From a virus, in the IMG/VR virus record IMGVR_UViG_3300028920_001971, positions 1 to 35,520 of that record: 35,520 bases of DNA; one strand, 5' to 3'. A model generated the notes under the pieces. That model was given only the letters and a program-made list of their open reading frames with translations, searched no databases and had not been told where the DNA came from. Below, in pieces: positions 6,184 through 13,171 of the stretch (position 1 is its first letter; every line of letters starts with the position of its first letter). Both the position numbers and the translations under genes were made by a program.

Positions 6184-8427
6184 TTATGCCCCTCCTCTAA
6201 AAAAGTTCTTCACTCCTGCCAAGAGTCCTCTTGAGGGTGGCTGTTGGGGAACTTCCCCGCCGCCTTGGACTTTATTTGGCATCATGTCTTTCATTTGTTT
6301 ATTGATATTTGGCGGAGAGCCAGTTTCCCCACCTTGAGGGGTGGGCATTTGCGGGGCTTGTTGTCCGCCAACTTCTTGACGCTTTTCATGGAGCATCGCC
6401 TCGCCCATCGTATGTTTTAAAAGGGCTCTGAATGAAGGCGAAGTCGTTTCTATTTTTGGAGACTTTACCTGGGCAATATGAATCTCTGTATGGGCCGGAG
6501 TAGCATAGGGTGTTCCCTCTTCCATTTTCTTTTTCTTAAAGAAGTCGGGGTCTTTCTGAATCATCTTATTTTCTACTAATGCCAGCTCAACAATGTTGCC
6601 CATCCTAGTTTCCTCGGTCTTAGTAACCTGCTCGCCTTCTTTAAAATCAACAGGGTCAAATTCCAAAGCCTCGATGTATTTATCCGCCAGCTTGCTCGGC
6701 GAATACCCGCCGATTCCCTGTAAAGCAAGAGGCATCAACCGATCAAACATTTCCATTGTTTTAGTTTGTAAAAGCGGTTTGGAAACGGGCATGGTTGAGC
6801 CTGCCTCAAACCTAATGTCGTAGCTTCCCGCTGCGGGGATAAAAGTGTCTGGTCGGGCCTCAAAGAACGATACCCCGTCATAAGTTTCTTCGATTACCTT
6901 ACCAGCTTCGTCGTATTCTAATCTTTTGCCTGGGATTCTCACTTGGAGGAATTTTTTCTCGTAAGGAGTTCCCTCTTTCATTAAAAGCCTGTTTTGGGAT
7001 TTTGCCTCAGACACTCTCTGTTCTAAGTCCTTGCCTTTTTCACCAACAATCTTTTCAATTTTCGGCTGGGAGTAAAATTGGATAATGTTAGCCACTCTTA
7101 ATCGGCCGACATCGACCAAAGCTCCCTTTTCAAACATTCTTAGCTTCATGCGGATTCTTCGCAAAGTGCTTTCTTTGACAATCGCCGCTTCCGTAGCGGT
7201 AGAGATTGCCCGCGAGGATTGGAAGCGGTCATCAATCCCCGTTACCTTAATCGCGTCTTTGTTCATTTCTTCTTGTAAAATCTGGACGCTTCTGGGGATA
7301 TCCCCGTACTCAACCGGCTTGACTGAATTGGGATCATCAACAGGGATCACTCCGTGAGGGCGGGCGATCAAATCCCGATCATCTAGGGTCTCCCGATTGC
7401 TCACTAGGAACATCTTGTCTAAATCCAGATGGGAGCGGTCTGTCCACATCCTGCGGACGGTATTCATTTCCTCTTGGATAGAATCCAAAAGCTCCGGCTC
7501 ACCCTTGCAGTAAAATTGGTGGGGGCGAGTAACATCAACGCCCTTCGCAAAAGGCAGCTGTTTGTGGCGGTAGGGATTAGGCCCATGTTTGATGACAACG
7601 TCGTTGGCGACTATTATTAGAGCATCTTCCGGCCTTCTTAACCAGCCCCATAAAACCTCGACTTCATCGCCCTTCATTTCCGACTCAGGCGGTTTGAAAA
7701 ACTCATAATAATTTGTATCCCCGCCACCCCTGACGTACTTCGCATTATTCAGCGGGTTCCAAACATCCCCCTTAAAAAAATCGTGGAAGGCTTCTTCACT
7801 CATTACAAACCTTCGGTAAACATCCCTCGCCTTGTATGAGCCTCGGTTAAATTCCCTCGCCAGCTCATCAACATACATGTCGTAAAGGGAAACCGACTCC
7901 ATGTAAGAGCCATCAAACTCAGAAATTTCCTTTTCCTCATACTTGATCTTTTTCTTATCCATCCCGACGGGAGTTTTAATCATCCGCCGGTCTTGCCAGA
8001 AGTATTCTTGGACAATCCCTGTCCCGAAAATAAGCACATCCTTCAACCAGTTATAGAGTTCGATGTCGCCGTCAGCCGCCTCCCAGGTGAAGTTAAAAAG
8101 GTGCTGCATCACCGTGGCCTTGGCCTGGTCTTCAGGGGATCTTGCTAAAATGATCGGTCGGGGTGATTGGTCAACCATTTCGGAGAGAATAGTTTCCACC
8201 ACCGTAGTCGTTAAGGGAATGAAGTAGTTCGACTGCCAATTATCATTCTTGTCCGGCCGCCACGCCTCCCAGTTCTTCATCCAGTTATCCCACTTGGTAA
8301 CAAGCGATTGGCGCCGATTACTATCTTTAATAGTATAGTAGCGGTCGTAGCAATGTTTGAGGACGTCGAGTTCTCTGCCTTTGGGGTTGTATTCTTGTCT
8401 TATTTCTGGTTTATCTTTTAGGGCCAT
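6184..8427 (-). CDS. Portal protein
   Basis: Encodes 747 residues, long for a portal and closer in size to P22-type portals than to lambda-type. The N-terminal part (YFIPLTTTVVETILSEMVDQSPRP; then DVLIFGTGIVQEYFWQD) is typical of portal proteins. So is the mid region with the wing/clip helices (EEMNTVRRMWTDRSHLDLDKM). The C-terminus is a charged, Gln/Pro/Gly-rich tail (about 690-747). Its stop-start junction with TerL is TAA-ATG with no gap. It forms the dodecameric ring through which DNA is packaged. Confidence 0.9.
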   Translation of the reverse strand: MALKDKPEIRQEYNPKGRELDVLKHCYDRYYTIKDSNRRQSLVTKWDNWMKNWEAWRPDKNDNWQSNYFIPLTTTVVETILSEMVDQSPRPIILARSPEDQAKATVMQHLFNFTWEAADGDIELYNWLKDVLIFGTGIVQEYFWQDRRMIKTPVGMDKKKIKYEEKEISEFDGSYMESVSLYDMYVDELAREFNRGSYKARDVYRRFVMSEEAFHDFFKGDVWNPLNNAKYVRGGGDTNYYEFFKPPESEMKGDEVEVLWGWLRRPEDALIIVANDVVIKHGPNPYRHKQLPFAKGVDVTRPHQFYCKGEPELLDSIQEEMNTVRRMWTDRSHLDLDKMFLVSNRETLDDRDLIARPHGVIPVDDPNSVKPVEYGDIPRSVQILQEEMNKDAIKVTGIDDRFQSSRAISTATEAAIVKESTLRRIRMKLRMFEKGALVDVGRLRVANIIQFYSQPKIEKIVGEKGKDLEQRVSEAKSQNRLLMKEGTPYEKKFLQVRIPGKRLEYDEAGKVIEETYDGVSFFEARPDTFIPAAGSYDIRFEAGSTMPVSKPLLQTKTMEMFDRLMPLALQGIGGYSPSKLADKYIEALEFDPVDFKEGEQVTKTEETRMGNIVELALVENKMIQKDPDFFKKKKMEEGTPYATPAHTEIHIAQVKSPKIETTSPSFRALLKHTMGEAMLHEKRQEVGGQQAPQMPTPQGGETGSPPNINKQMKDMMPNKVQGGGEVPQQPPSRGLLAGVKNFFRGGA

Positions 8428-9918
8428 TTAGATAAAAGGTGAGTAAGAAATATAATCTCGGTGTCGATCGCGCTTCCTTTTCGGGGTGGTGACTAAATCC
8501 TTGGCGTAGGATAAGGCGTCAACCACGTCGTCATACCTTCCCCTCGGAAACCGAATCAACTCATCTTCTAGGTAATCATTATACACTAAATCTTTATTAT
8601 GTAAAATTTTACCATTAGCGTACAATGGCTGTAAACCTCTAATCCGGTTGTCTTTGGTTCTTAGCTGGGGCTTGACTTCCCTTAGGGGGAGATAAATATT
8701 TCTCTTCTTCATCTCTTCCTGGATCGAGTACTGGAGAGTTTTTTGGAAAGCGACATCCTCGATCCCGATGTCAAGCGGATGCCACTTCTCATTAAGATAA
8801 AAAATGTTGTCGATCAACTGCGAGGGGTTAACATGATCTCGGAAAATATCCAGAATGTACCAGAACCCAAAATCATCCACCCCCACCACCACCATCGCAG
8901 TGTAGTCAGCTTCCTTTTCCAAGGAAATCGCGGGATCGCATAAAACGTACTTGTTTAAAGGCCGTCCTTTTAATTCAGTCGGCTCGTAATACCTGAACCA
9001 GTTGGTTTTGAAAACCGCGTCTTCGTCAGGGACTGGGTCGTTTTGGTATTGACATGAAAATTCGTATGGGGACTTCTCCCGTAAGAGTTCTTTTAAGTAG
9101 CTCCTGGTAAACTTCTCAGGCCAAAGCGGGACAAACGAATCATTCTCCAGATTCCCTTCATAAGCCCTGCGGATCATCTGCTCGTAACTTTGGACAATGC
9201 GGTTGTCTGGGTTTAAAATCCAGTCGTAAAGATCCCGATCATGCCACCTTGTCCCGATTACCAAAAACTCAGTCGACTGCGAATCAGCTAAATCCAGAAC
9301 ATCCTTATAAAACATGATTGTTTTTTCGATTTGTTCGCGAGTGTTAATCATGTCCCTGTTGACGATGTCGTCTAAAATGATTAAATCGTAGTGCTGAGAA
9401 ACGAGGTTCCCCCCCATGCCGAAAGCCGTCACCGTCGCTTCCTTTTTCCCGTGCGAAGTTTTGGCGGTTTTTAAAGTAATCATGTCCTCCGACCACTTTA
9501 AGGGGTCTTCGGCTAGGTTGCCGTACAAACGGATTAAGTTCTCGTTGTATTTCAAGTGTTTCTTGATCTCTCCCAAAAAGGCAGTCGCCATCTTGTAGGT
9601 CGCGTTCGCAATCAAAATCCGCACCGAAGGATCGTGGACGATTTTAAACACCGAATACCCGATCGTGATTAAGGTTGATTTCAAATGAGACCTCGGCACT
9701 AAGATCAGCCGTTTCTTGTTCCGGTGCTTCATCACGAAGTTACATAGTTCCTCATGGAAAGGGGCTAGGGGAACCTTCCCCTTGCCGATCTCCGCGTCCA
9801 GAACTTTCTTATTAAACTTAAAAAGGTCGTTTTGTAAAACATCCTTTGCTAACCGATCATTGATCTCTTTTTCCCTTAAAAGGGCCTCCAGGATTTCTTG
9901 TTTGTTAGGGCCGGTCAT
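8428..9918 (-). CDS. terL: Terminase large subunit
   Basis: Encodes 496 residues from the chosen ATG at 9918-9916, which has a perfect SD (AGGAGG, 5 nt away) and overlaps the previous stop as ATGA. An earlier in-frame ATG at 9936 would contain that SD and is less likely. The ATPase has a Walker A-like PRSHLKST (about 75-82) and Walker B LIILDD. The nuclease domain has YVLCDPAISLEKEADYTAM, IGIEDVAF and GRYDDVVDALSYA, the three acidic clusters of the RNase H-like fold. It pumps and cuts DNA at the portal encoded next. Confidence 0.95.
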   Translation of the reverse strand: MTGPNKQEILEALLREKEINDRLAKDVLQNDLFKFNKKVLDAEIGKGKVPLAPFHEELCNFVMKHRNKKRLILVPRSHLKSTLITIGYSVFKIVHDPSVRILIANATYKMATAFLGEIKKHLKYNENLIRLYGNLAEDPLKWSEDMITLKTAKTSHGKKEATVTAFGMGGNLVSQHYDLIILDDIVNRDMINTREQIEKTIMFYKDVLDLADSQSTEFLVIGTRWHDRDLYDWILNPDNRIVQSYEQMIRRAYEGNLENDSFVPLWPEKFTRSYLKELLREKSPYEFSCQYQNDPVPDEDAVFKTNWFRYYEPTELKGRPLNKYVLCDPAISLEKEADYTAMVVVGVDDFGFWYILDIFRDHVNPSQLIDNIFYLNEKWHPLDIGIEDVAFQKTLQYSIQEEMKKRNIYLPLREVKPQLRTKDNRIRGLQPLYANGKILHNKDLVYNDYLEDELIRFPRGRYDDVVDALSYAKDLVTTPKRKRDRHRDYISYSPFI

Positions 9919-10280
9919 AATAGCCTCCTCATCCAAAATGAATGATACTGTGCGACTGTTTCTTCATTGTGCCTATCAAAAGGTACGCTTCTTCTTTCAA
10001 AGATTTTACTGACCAAGTGAATTACTTCATGGGAAAGAACAACCACATCATTTTTATCACTTACCCAAATCACGAACTCAACATAAAACGAACCGTCTTT
10101 TTTGGTAATATCGACACTAAAACAAGCCCCACCGAGTCCAGCAAAACTTTCGTTCTCATCAATCTTTATTCTTTCTTTCTTTTGCCAAGCGACAAAATCG
10201 GAGTAATGGCCAGTACAAAAATAAACGACGACATCATAAACCGACTCTCTTATCTTTTTAACTCTAAATTCTTTTTTCAT
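9915..10280 (-). CDS. Putative zinc metallopeptidase-like protein (HEVIH)
   Basis: Encodes 121 residues. The C-terminal third has VVLSHEVIHLVSKIF, an HExxH zinc site, then DRHNEETVAQYHSFWMRRLL, where the Glu pair could supply a third ligand. This arrangement ('HE..H ... nEE..A') is common in small phage proteins of unknown role and in minimal gluzincin-like folds. Residues 1-75 form predicted strands. It overlaps TerL by 4 nt. It could be a genuine peptidase or a degenerate one; the substrate is unknown. Confidence 0.6.
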   Translation of the reverse strand: MKKEFRVKKIRESVYDVVVYFCTGHYSDFVAWQKKERIKIDENESFAGLGGACFSVDITKKDGSFYVEFVIWVSDKNDVVVLSHEVIHLVSKIFERRSVPFDRHNEETVAQYHSFWMRRLL

Positions 10281-10820
10281 CTAAGGTAAATAGATGCCTC
10301 CTTTGCTTTTTTTTGCTTCGGGGTTGGTCTGGAGATCGTCCACTGTTTCCTGGGCACTCGCCGCCAACACTTGTACCGCTTTGTAATCGTACTTCGGGGT
10401 GCCCGTGGCCTTGATTCCCCTCACAAACCTTCTATAATAGTTATCCCGAAACTCAGACAAAATCTTTTTCCCCTCAATCAAGACTTTAAAATGATACCCC
10501 AAGGGCCAGTCCAAATCCTTTAGCTTGTGCCACAAGATGCTCGCCAAACTAATCAAATACTCCTCATCCCTAAACCGCCGCTTGCTCGTTAACCAATCCA
10601 GTTCATTAGCAAACAGCCTCTTCTCGGCCGCCTCGGTTTTCTCCCAGTCCTCAACCGTTAGCTTCCTTCCTTTCTTCTCATTTCTCTGCCCAACCTGTGA
10701 TAGTACATAATCCTCCTCCGCTGTCTCTCTTTTCTCTCTTTTTTCTTTCTCAAGCAGAGTCTCTCGTTTCGGCTTCTTTCTAAACTTGTATTCATCCCTA
10801 ATCGCTTTTTGGTTTTTCAT
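10281..10820 (-). CDS. Highly charged protein of unknown function, upstream of TerL
   Basis: Encodes 179 residues. Residues 1-70 are extremely Lys/Glu/Arg-rich and probably a long helix. The middle (LASILWHKLKDLDWPLGYHFKVLIEGKK) is amphipathic and aromatic. No family is recognised. It overlaps the Phd-like gene by 23 nt and abuts the HEVIH gene. Position next to TerL suggests a packaging accessory or a gene regulator, but nothing in the sequence decides it. The opposite-strand open frame at 9942-10289 is a shadow. Confidence 0.6.
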   Translation of the reverse strand: MKNQKAIRDEYKFRKKPKRETLLEKEKREKRETAEEDYVLSQVGQRNEKKGRKLTVEDWEKTEAAEKRLFANELDWLTSKRRFRDEEYLISLASILWHKLKDLDWPLGYHFKVLIEGKKILSEFRDNYYRRFVRGIKATGTPKYDYKAVQVLAASAQETVDDLQTNPEAKKSKGGIYLP

Positions 10821-10968
10821 ACTTCTCCAGCTCCTCTAAAACTTTCTTCCACTCAGGCGAAACCACAAAAGCCACCCTCCTTTTATGATGAGTAATCTCA
10901 AACGGAACCGAGTCCCTAAGAAGAGAACAAATATTCACCTGAACCTCCCTAATAGAATAAGATTTCAT
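10798..10968 (-). CDS. Small Phd/YefM antitoxin-like protein
   Basis: Encodes 56 residues: MKSYSIREVQ, then LLRDSVPFEITHHKRRVAFVVSPEWKKVLEELE. The order 'short N-terminal helix - Pro - strand ITHHKRRVAFVVSP - helix' matches the N-terminal DNA-binding module of Phd/YefM proteins ('epv.Itrhgkpvavlvs'). It is the first gene after the leftward promoter candidate at 11017-11025, so it could autoregulate the late operon. No toxin partner is recognisable next to it. No SD is visible before the ATG. Confidence 0.55.
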   Translation of the reverse strand: MKSYSIREVQVNICSLLRDSVPFEITHHKRRVAFVVSPEWKKVLEELEKYEKPKSD

Positions 10969-10975
10969 TTTATCA

Positions 10976-11008
10976 AGGGGAAGTCAGCCAGCTAAATCCC
11001 CTTCCCCT
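10976..11008 (-). promoter_or_regulatory. 5' hairpin of the late-operon transcript
   Basis: AAGGGGAAG-type arm 10976-10983 pairs with CTTCCCCT 11001-11008 (8 bp, 17-nt loop). It lies between the predicted +1 (about 11010) and the first ATG at 10968, so it would sit at the very 5' end of the late mRNA. It may stabilise the transcript or mask the start. Confidence 0.45.
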
Positions 11009-11016
11009 CAAAAAGA

Positions 11017-11025
11017 ATTATACCA
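11017..11025 (-). promoter_or_regulatory. Extended -10 promoter candidate for the late operon
   Basis: Leftward reading gives TGG-TATAAT, a perfect -10 with the TGn extension. The -35 region at 17 nt (ACATAA) is poor, which is tolerated by extended -10 promoters. The predicted +1 near 11010 leads into the 5' hairpin and the Phd-like gene. Phage or host activators could act at the missing -35. Confidence 0.5.
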
Positions 11026-11265
11026 TAAAAATCTAAGTATTATGTTCTACTAATAATTATTATTTTTAAATTTGGATCTACATCAGAGAGAAGCCTTACC
11101 TTAATTATAAACGAAAAAAAAGAGGCGTTGTGGGGGTCAATCTATCCTATAACCATTGTTTACACGCTGTGAAAGACAACGAAATCGCGGGTTTTAGCAC
11201 CATTTTATGCCTAACTAGTGTTTTTATTGATTATAACCTATAGTGGTGGTGGGCGTGGTGCGTGC
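11026..11265. other. Intergenic region between TerS and the late operon
   Basis: About 240 bases without a supportable gene on either strand. AT-rich stretches (11040-11080) and a short TTTATAATTAAGG-like -10 on the minus strand near 11105-11112 are visible, but the latter has no matching -35. It may hold late-gene control sites or the packaging site, since it adjoins the terminase small subunit gene. Confidence 0.3.
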
Positions 11266-11763
11266 CTAGTCTACTAGCCCAGCCCAGAAGTCCTTCAGCC
11301 TCTTGCGTTCCTCCAGAAGCTCGGATTTATTCATAGCGTTGTATTCTAAATGGATGGTTTTGTGCTCTTGGGTTGTGCCTAGCTTGTTCTGGGCCTTCCA
11401 GAGCGTTTCTATGCCTCTGAGGGCGTCTGTTGGGGTGCTTTTATCTTTATTTTGGATCCCAGCTTTGACTATTTCATACGTATCTTTAACTAATTGGTCA
11501 TCAGTTATTCCTTGAGCTTCCATTGCTATTTCAATCCCTTCTTTTACCATAGGATTCGATAGCATTTCACTGCCTCTTACTTGGGCTGACCTTCTGTTGG
11601 ATACTTCTAATGCTTCAAGGGCGGCTTTAGTTTGGTTGCCGTGGTTGTTCATATAAGCCTTAATGAACTTCCTTTGCTTAAAGGTTAGTTTTCTTTTTTT
11701 GGGCCAACGTTTGGCTTGGGCCTTCTTTAGAGCTTGGAGTTTCTTTTCTTTGGTGGTCTTCAT
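11266..11763 (-). CDS. terS: Terminase small subunit
   Basis: Encodes 165 residues. After a basic N-terminus (residues 1-25), LTFKQRKFIKAYMNNHGNQTKAALEAL and SAQVRGSEMLSNPMVKEGI (about 26-76) match the helix-turn-helix region of Terminase_2-type small subunits ('lT.kq..Fi..Y......AA......s....gs.lL.np.V'). The C-terminal half is helical and would form the oligomer and contact TerL. It lies unusually far (about 1.3 kb) from TerL, separated by three genes and the intergenic region. No SD is seen. A small hairpin (TGCAA 11766-11770 with TTGCA 11775-11779) lies just upstream of the ATG. Confidence 0.85.
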   Translation of the reverse strand: MKTTKEKKLQALKKAQAKRWPKKRKLTFKQRKFIKAYMNNHGNQTKAALEALEVSNRRSAQVRGSEMLSNPMVKEGIEIAMEAQGITDDQLVKDTYEIVKAGIQNKDKSTPTDALRGIETLWKAQNKLGTTQEHKTIHLEYNAMNKSELLEERKRLKDFWAGLVD

Positions 11764-11806
11764 AGTGCAAGGGCTTGCAGTGTTATTCGTGCCTATAAAT
11801 TGGTAC

Positions 11807-11835
11807 TTGACAATGTTTTTTACTTAGTGTAATAT
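11807..11835 (+). promoter_or_regulatory. Strong rightward early promoter
   Basis: A perfect -35 TTGACA (11807-11812), a 17-nt spacer (11813-11829) and -10 TAATAT (11830-11835) give +1 near 11842. This is exactly where the long inverted-repeat RNA begins. It is the best sigma-70 promoter in the window and faces away from TerS, so this region is the divergent control point of the genome. Confidence 0.75.
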
Positions 11836-11843
11836 AAGCATAA

Positions 11844-11948
11844 TAGCTCATTGACAAGTTAAGCGGAAACAACCGGACACCAATTAAGCCTTCATTTTAA
11901 AACACGAAGCACGGGCAGTTCCGGCCCCGTTTAGCTTGTCAATAGCTA
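11844..11948 (+). ncRNA. Structured leader RNA (about 105 nt) at the head of the early operon
   Basis: The arms 11844-11866 and 11927-11948 pair almost completely. TAGCT pairs with AGCTA, then one bulged C (11849) follows, then 17 consecutive pairs including two G-U wobbles (59 with 34, 63 with 30 in local numbering 118xx/119xx). Inside, CCGGA (11873-11877) pairs with TCCGG (11920-11924) and CTTC (11890-11893) with GAAG (11906-11909). The G-U pairs preserve an RNA helix better than a DNA palindrome, favouring function as RNA. It starts at the predicted +1. It could be a stable 5' leader, a cut-out small RNA or a regulator; no known RNA family is recognised. Confidence 0.6.
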
Positions 11949-11959
11949 ATTATAGCATA

Positions 11960-11982
11960 TTAGCACCTTAAAAAGCTAGTCA
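11960..11982 (+). promoter_or_regulatory. Unit 1 leader: conserved box plus gene-specific tag
   Basis: The box TTAGCACCTTAAAAA (11960-11974) is followed by tag GCTAGTCA (11975-11982), 15-22 nt before the ATG of the first early gene. The tag is the exact reverse complement of TGACTAGC (12251-12258) in the hairpin loop after the same gene. Confidence 0.7.
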
Positions 11983-11996
11983 AGAAATGGAGAATT

Positions 11997-12227
11997 ATGA
12001 CAACCAAACAGATTTTAGACGAACTTGAAGACCAGGAAATTTGGACAGATCAGTTTGGCGATCGCAAGTGTATTGGAGTTTACGATCGTAAAATTTTTCA
12101 CGCCGGAAAGCCGTTGAAATTCAACAAAAAACAACTTAAGGCTCTATTGGGTGAGTATTTTAGACAAGAGTTAGGAAACCTTGAAAACTGGCGAGCTGAT
12201 CTTTGCGAAGAATTAAAATCAGTTTAA
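11997..12227 (+). CDS. Early small protein 1
   Basis: Encodes 76 residues, acidic, beginning MTTKQILDELEDQEIW. The middle (RKCIGVYDRKIFHAGKPLKF) looks like two strands, and the rest is helical (KKQLKALLGEYFRQEL). No family is recognised. It is the first coding gene behind the strong early promoter and leader RNA, the position where phages place host-takeover or anti-defence genes. The SD is GGAG at 11989-11992. It is flanked by a matched 5' tag and 3' loop. Confidence 0.65.
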   Translation: MTTKQILDELEDQEIWTDQFGDRKCIGVYDRKIFHAGKPLKFNKKQLKALLGEYFRQELGNLENWRADLCEELKSV

Positions 12228-12235
12228 CTCTTTAC

Positions 12236-12271
12236 TTGAACCCTAACTAATGACTAGCGGTTAGGGTTCAG
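12236..12271 (+). promoter_or_regulatory. Unit 1 3' hairpin whose loop complements the gene's leader tag
   Basis: The stem GAACCCTAAC (12238-12247) with GTTAGGGTTC (12260-12269) is 10 bp, plus flanking U-A and U-G pairs. The loop is 12 nt (12248-12259) and contains TGACTAGC, exact complement of the tag at 11975-11982. TTTACTT precedes it after the stop codon and AGAATAA follows. No T tract follows, so it is not a standard terminator. Confidence 0.7.
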
Positions 12272-12284
12272 AATAAATAGTTAA

Positions 12285-12307
12285 TTAGCACTTTAAAAAC
12301 TGTTAGC
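12285..12307 (+). promoter_or_regulatory. Unit 2 leader: conserved box plus gene-specific tag
   Basis: The box TTAGCACTTTAAAAA (12285-12299) and tag CTGTTAGC (12300-12307) lie upstream of the second early gene. The tag is the exact reverse complement of GCTAACAG (12527-12534) in the following hairpin loop. Confidence 0.7.
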
Positions 12308-12320
12308 AGAAAAGGAAAAC

Positions 12321-12503
12321 ATGAGTCTTTTGTTTACTTGTGGTTTTCCCCGGTCAAACTATGCGGTTCTTAATAATGGCATGGTAATAAGAATTACCCG
12401 GGGCGATTGGTGGGGAAAAAATAAAAAGAGAAACTGGAAGCCGGCAGGCGTTGGGAAAAGTCTCGAAGTTATCAAGTGTCTTGAAAAATTTATCAAGGTT
12501 TAA
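12321..12503 (+). CDS. Early small protein 2
   Basis: Encodes 60 residues, basic, starting MSLLFTCGFPRSNYAVL. A beta-hairpin-like centre (NGMVIRITRGDWWGKN) is followed by a short helix (SLEVIKCLEKFIKV). No family is recognised. The SD is AAGGAAAA. Matched tag (12300-12307) and loop (12527-12534) enclose it. Confidence 0.6.
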   Translation: MSLLFTCGFPRSNYAVLNNGMVIRITRGDWWGKNKKRNWKPAGVGKSLEVIKCLEKFIKV

Positions 12504-12511
12504 CTTTTTAC

Positions 12512-12547
12512 TTTACTCTTGAGGGAGCTAACAGCCTCAAGAGTAAG
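12512..12547 (+). promoter_or_regulatory. Unit 2 3' hairpin whose loop complements the gene's leader tag
   Basis: The stem TTACTCTTGAGG (12513-12524) with CCTCAAGAGTAA (12535-12546) has 12 perfect pairs. The 10-nt loop GAGCTAACAG contains the exact complement of tag CTGTTAGC. The stem sequence is unrelated to that of unit 1, but placement is identical: after stop and TTTTTACTT, before the next conserved box. Confidence 0.7.
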
Positions 12548-12560
12548 ACTAAGCAGTTAA

Positions 12561-12582
12561 TTAGCACCTTAAAAATCTAGCC
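12561..12582 (+). promoter_or_regulatory. Unit 3 leader: conserved box plus gene-specific tag
   Basis: The box TTAGCACCTTAAAAA (12561-12575) and tag TCTAGCC (12576-12582) precede the third early gene. The tag is the exact reverse complement of GGCTAGA (12851-12857) in the following hairpin loop. Confidence 0.7.
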
Positions 12583-12596
12583 AAGAAAGGAAAATT

Positions 12597-12827
12597 ATGA
12601 CTAATTGGAAAAAGCTTCACGCCATTATCGAGGCTTCAAGCTTTGATAAGGAAAATAAAGAAGCTGATAAACACCTTGTTTATTTTTGGGATCAATTCAA
12701 GGCAATCAAGGGAAAAACCTTCGGGGACATAATCAAAAAGTGTGAGTATGAATTGAACTGCCACCCGTCATTTTTAGCAATCGCCTGTAATACAGCAGAA
12801 GACTATATCAAGAGAAAATACTCTTAG
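12597..12827 (+). CDS. Early small protein 3
   Basis: Encodes 76 residues, mainly helical: MTNWKKLHAIIEASSFDKENKEADKH without interruption of helix-formers, then GKTFGDIIKKCEYELNCHP and AIACNTAEDYIKRKYS. No family is recognised. The SD is AAAGGAAA. Enclosed by tag 12576-12582 and loop 12851-12857. Likely a host-interaction protein by position only. Confidence 0.6.
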   Translation: MTNWKKLHAIIEASSFDKENKEADKHLVYFWDQFKAIKGKTFGDIIKKCEYELNCHPSFLAIACNTAEDYIKRKYS

Positions 12828-12836
12828 TTTTTTACT

Positions 12837-12869
12837 TGCCTCTTGAGTCCGGCTAGAACTCAAGGGGCA
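12837..12869 (+). promoter_or_regulatory. Unit 3 3' hairpin whose loop complements the gene's leader tag
   Basis: The stem TGCCTCTTGAGT (12837-12848) with ACTCAAGGGGCA (12858-12869) has 12 pairs, one of them G-U. The 9-nt loop CCGGCTAGA contains the complement of tag TCTAGCC. TTTTTTACT lies just upstream after the stop codon. Confidence 0.7.
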
Positions 12870-12883
12870 GAATAAGAAACTAA

Positions 12884-12911
12884 TAGCACCTTAACAATTC
12901 AATAGTGAAGA
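12884..12911 (+). promoter_or_regulatory. Unit 4 leader: conserved box plus 13-nt tag
   Basis: TAGCACCTTAACAAT (12884-12898) resembles the box of units 1-3. The tag TCAATAGTGAAGA (12899-12911) is the exact reverse complement of TCTTCACTATTGA at 13236-13248, downstream of the same gene. Confidence 0.65.
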
Positions 12912-12931
12912 TAAGAGAAGCGGAGGTAAAC

Positions 12932-13171
12932 ATGTTATATGTATCAATGACTGATAAATTTCTCAGTGGCTGGGGCAAAGCCGAAGGTAAAACCGCTAAA
13001 ATGGTTATCTTATGTAAAGATTGGAAACAAGCCCTAGCGATTGAACGGAACGCTAAAAAGCGAAGCGAAATGAAATATATCAACATCTGTATCAACAAAC
13101 CACGATACGGAGAGAGCTATCAAGTCACTTGGAGAAAATTTGCCGAACTAGGCGAAATCTGGAAAAAATAA
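12932..13171 (+). CDS. Early small protein 4
   Basis: Encodes 79 residues from the ATG at 12932, chosen because SD GGAGG (12922-12926) precedes it. The longer frame from a GTG at 12905 would start inside the tag. The sequence MLYVSMTDKFLSGWGK, AKMVILCKDWKQALAIERNAKKRSEM, YINICINKPRYG suggests an alternating alpha/beta fold ('strand - helix - strand'). No family is recognised. It is bounded by the 13-nt complementary pair and followed by two overlapping hairpins. Confidence 0.65.
   Translation: MLYVSMTDKFLSGWGKAEGKTAKMVILCKDWKQALAIERNAKKRSEMKYINICINKPRYGESYQVTWRKFAELGEIWKK

Noticed and set aside
9942-10289. Plus-strand ORF opposite the HEVIH gene
   Set aside because: It is antisense to a coupled late-operon gene with a zinc motif, and has no SD or recognisable domain.
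12236-12869. Ordinary intrinsic terminators after early genes 1-3
   Set aside because: The stems are strong but none is followed by a T tract; an AGAATAA-like sequence follows instead. The loops carry exact complements of the leader tags, which termination does not require.
11960-12911. CRISPR-like array from the repeated leader boxes
   Set aside because: Repeats are only about 15 bp, spaced by whole genes of varying length, and there are no cas genes.
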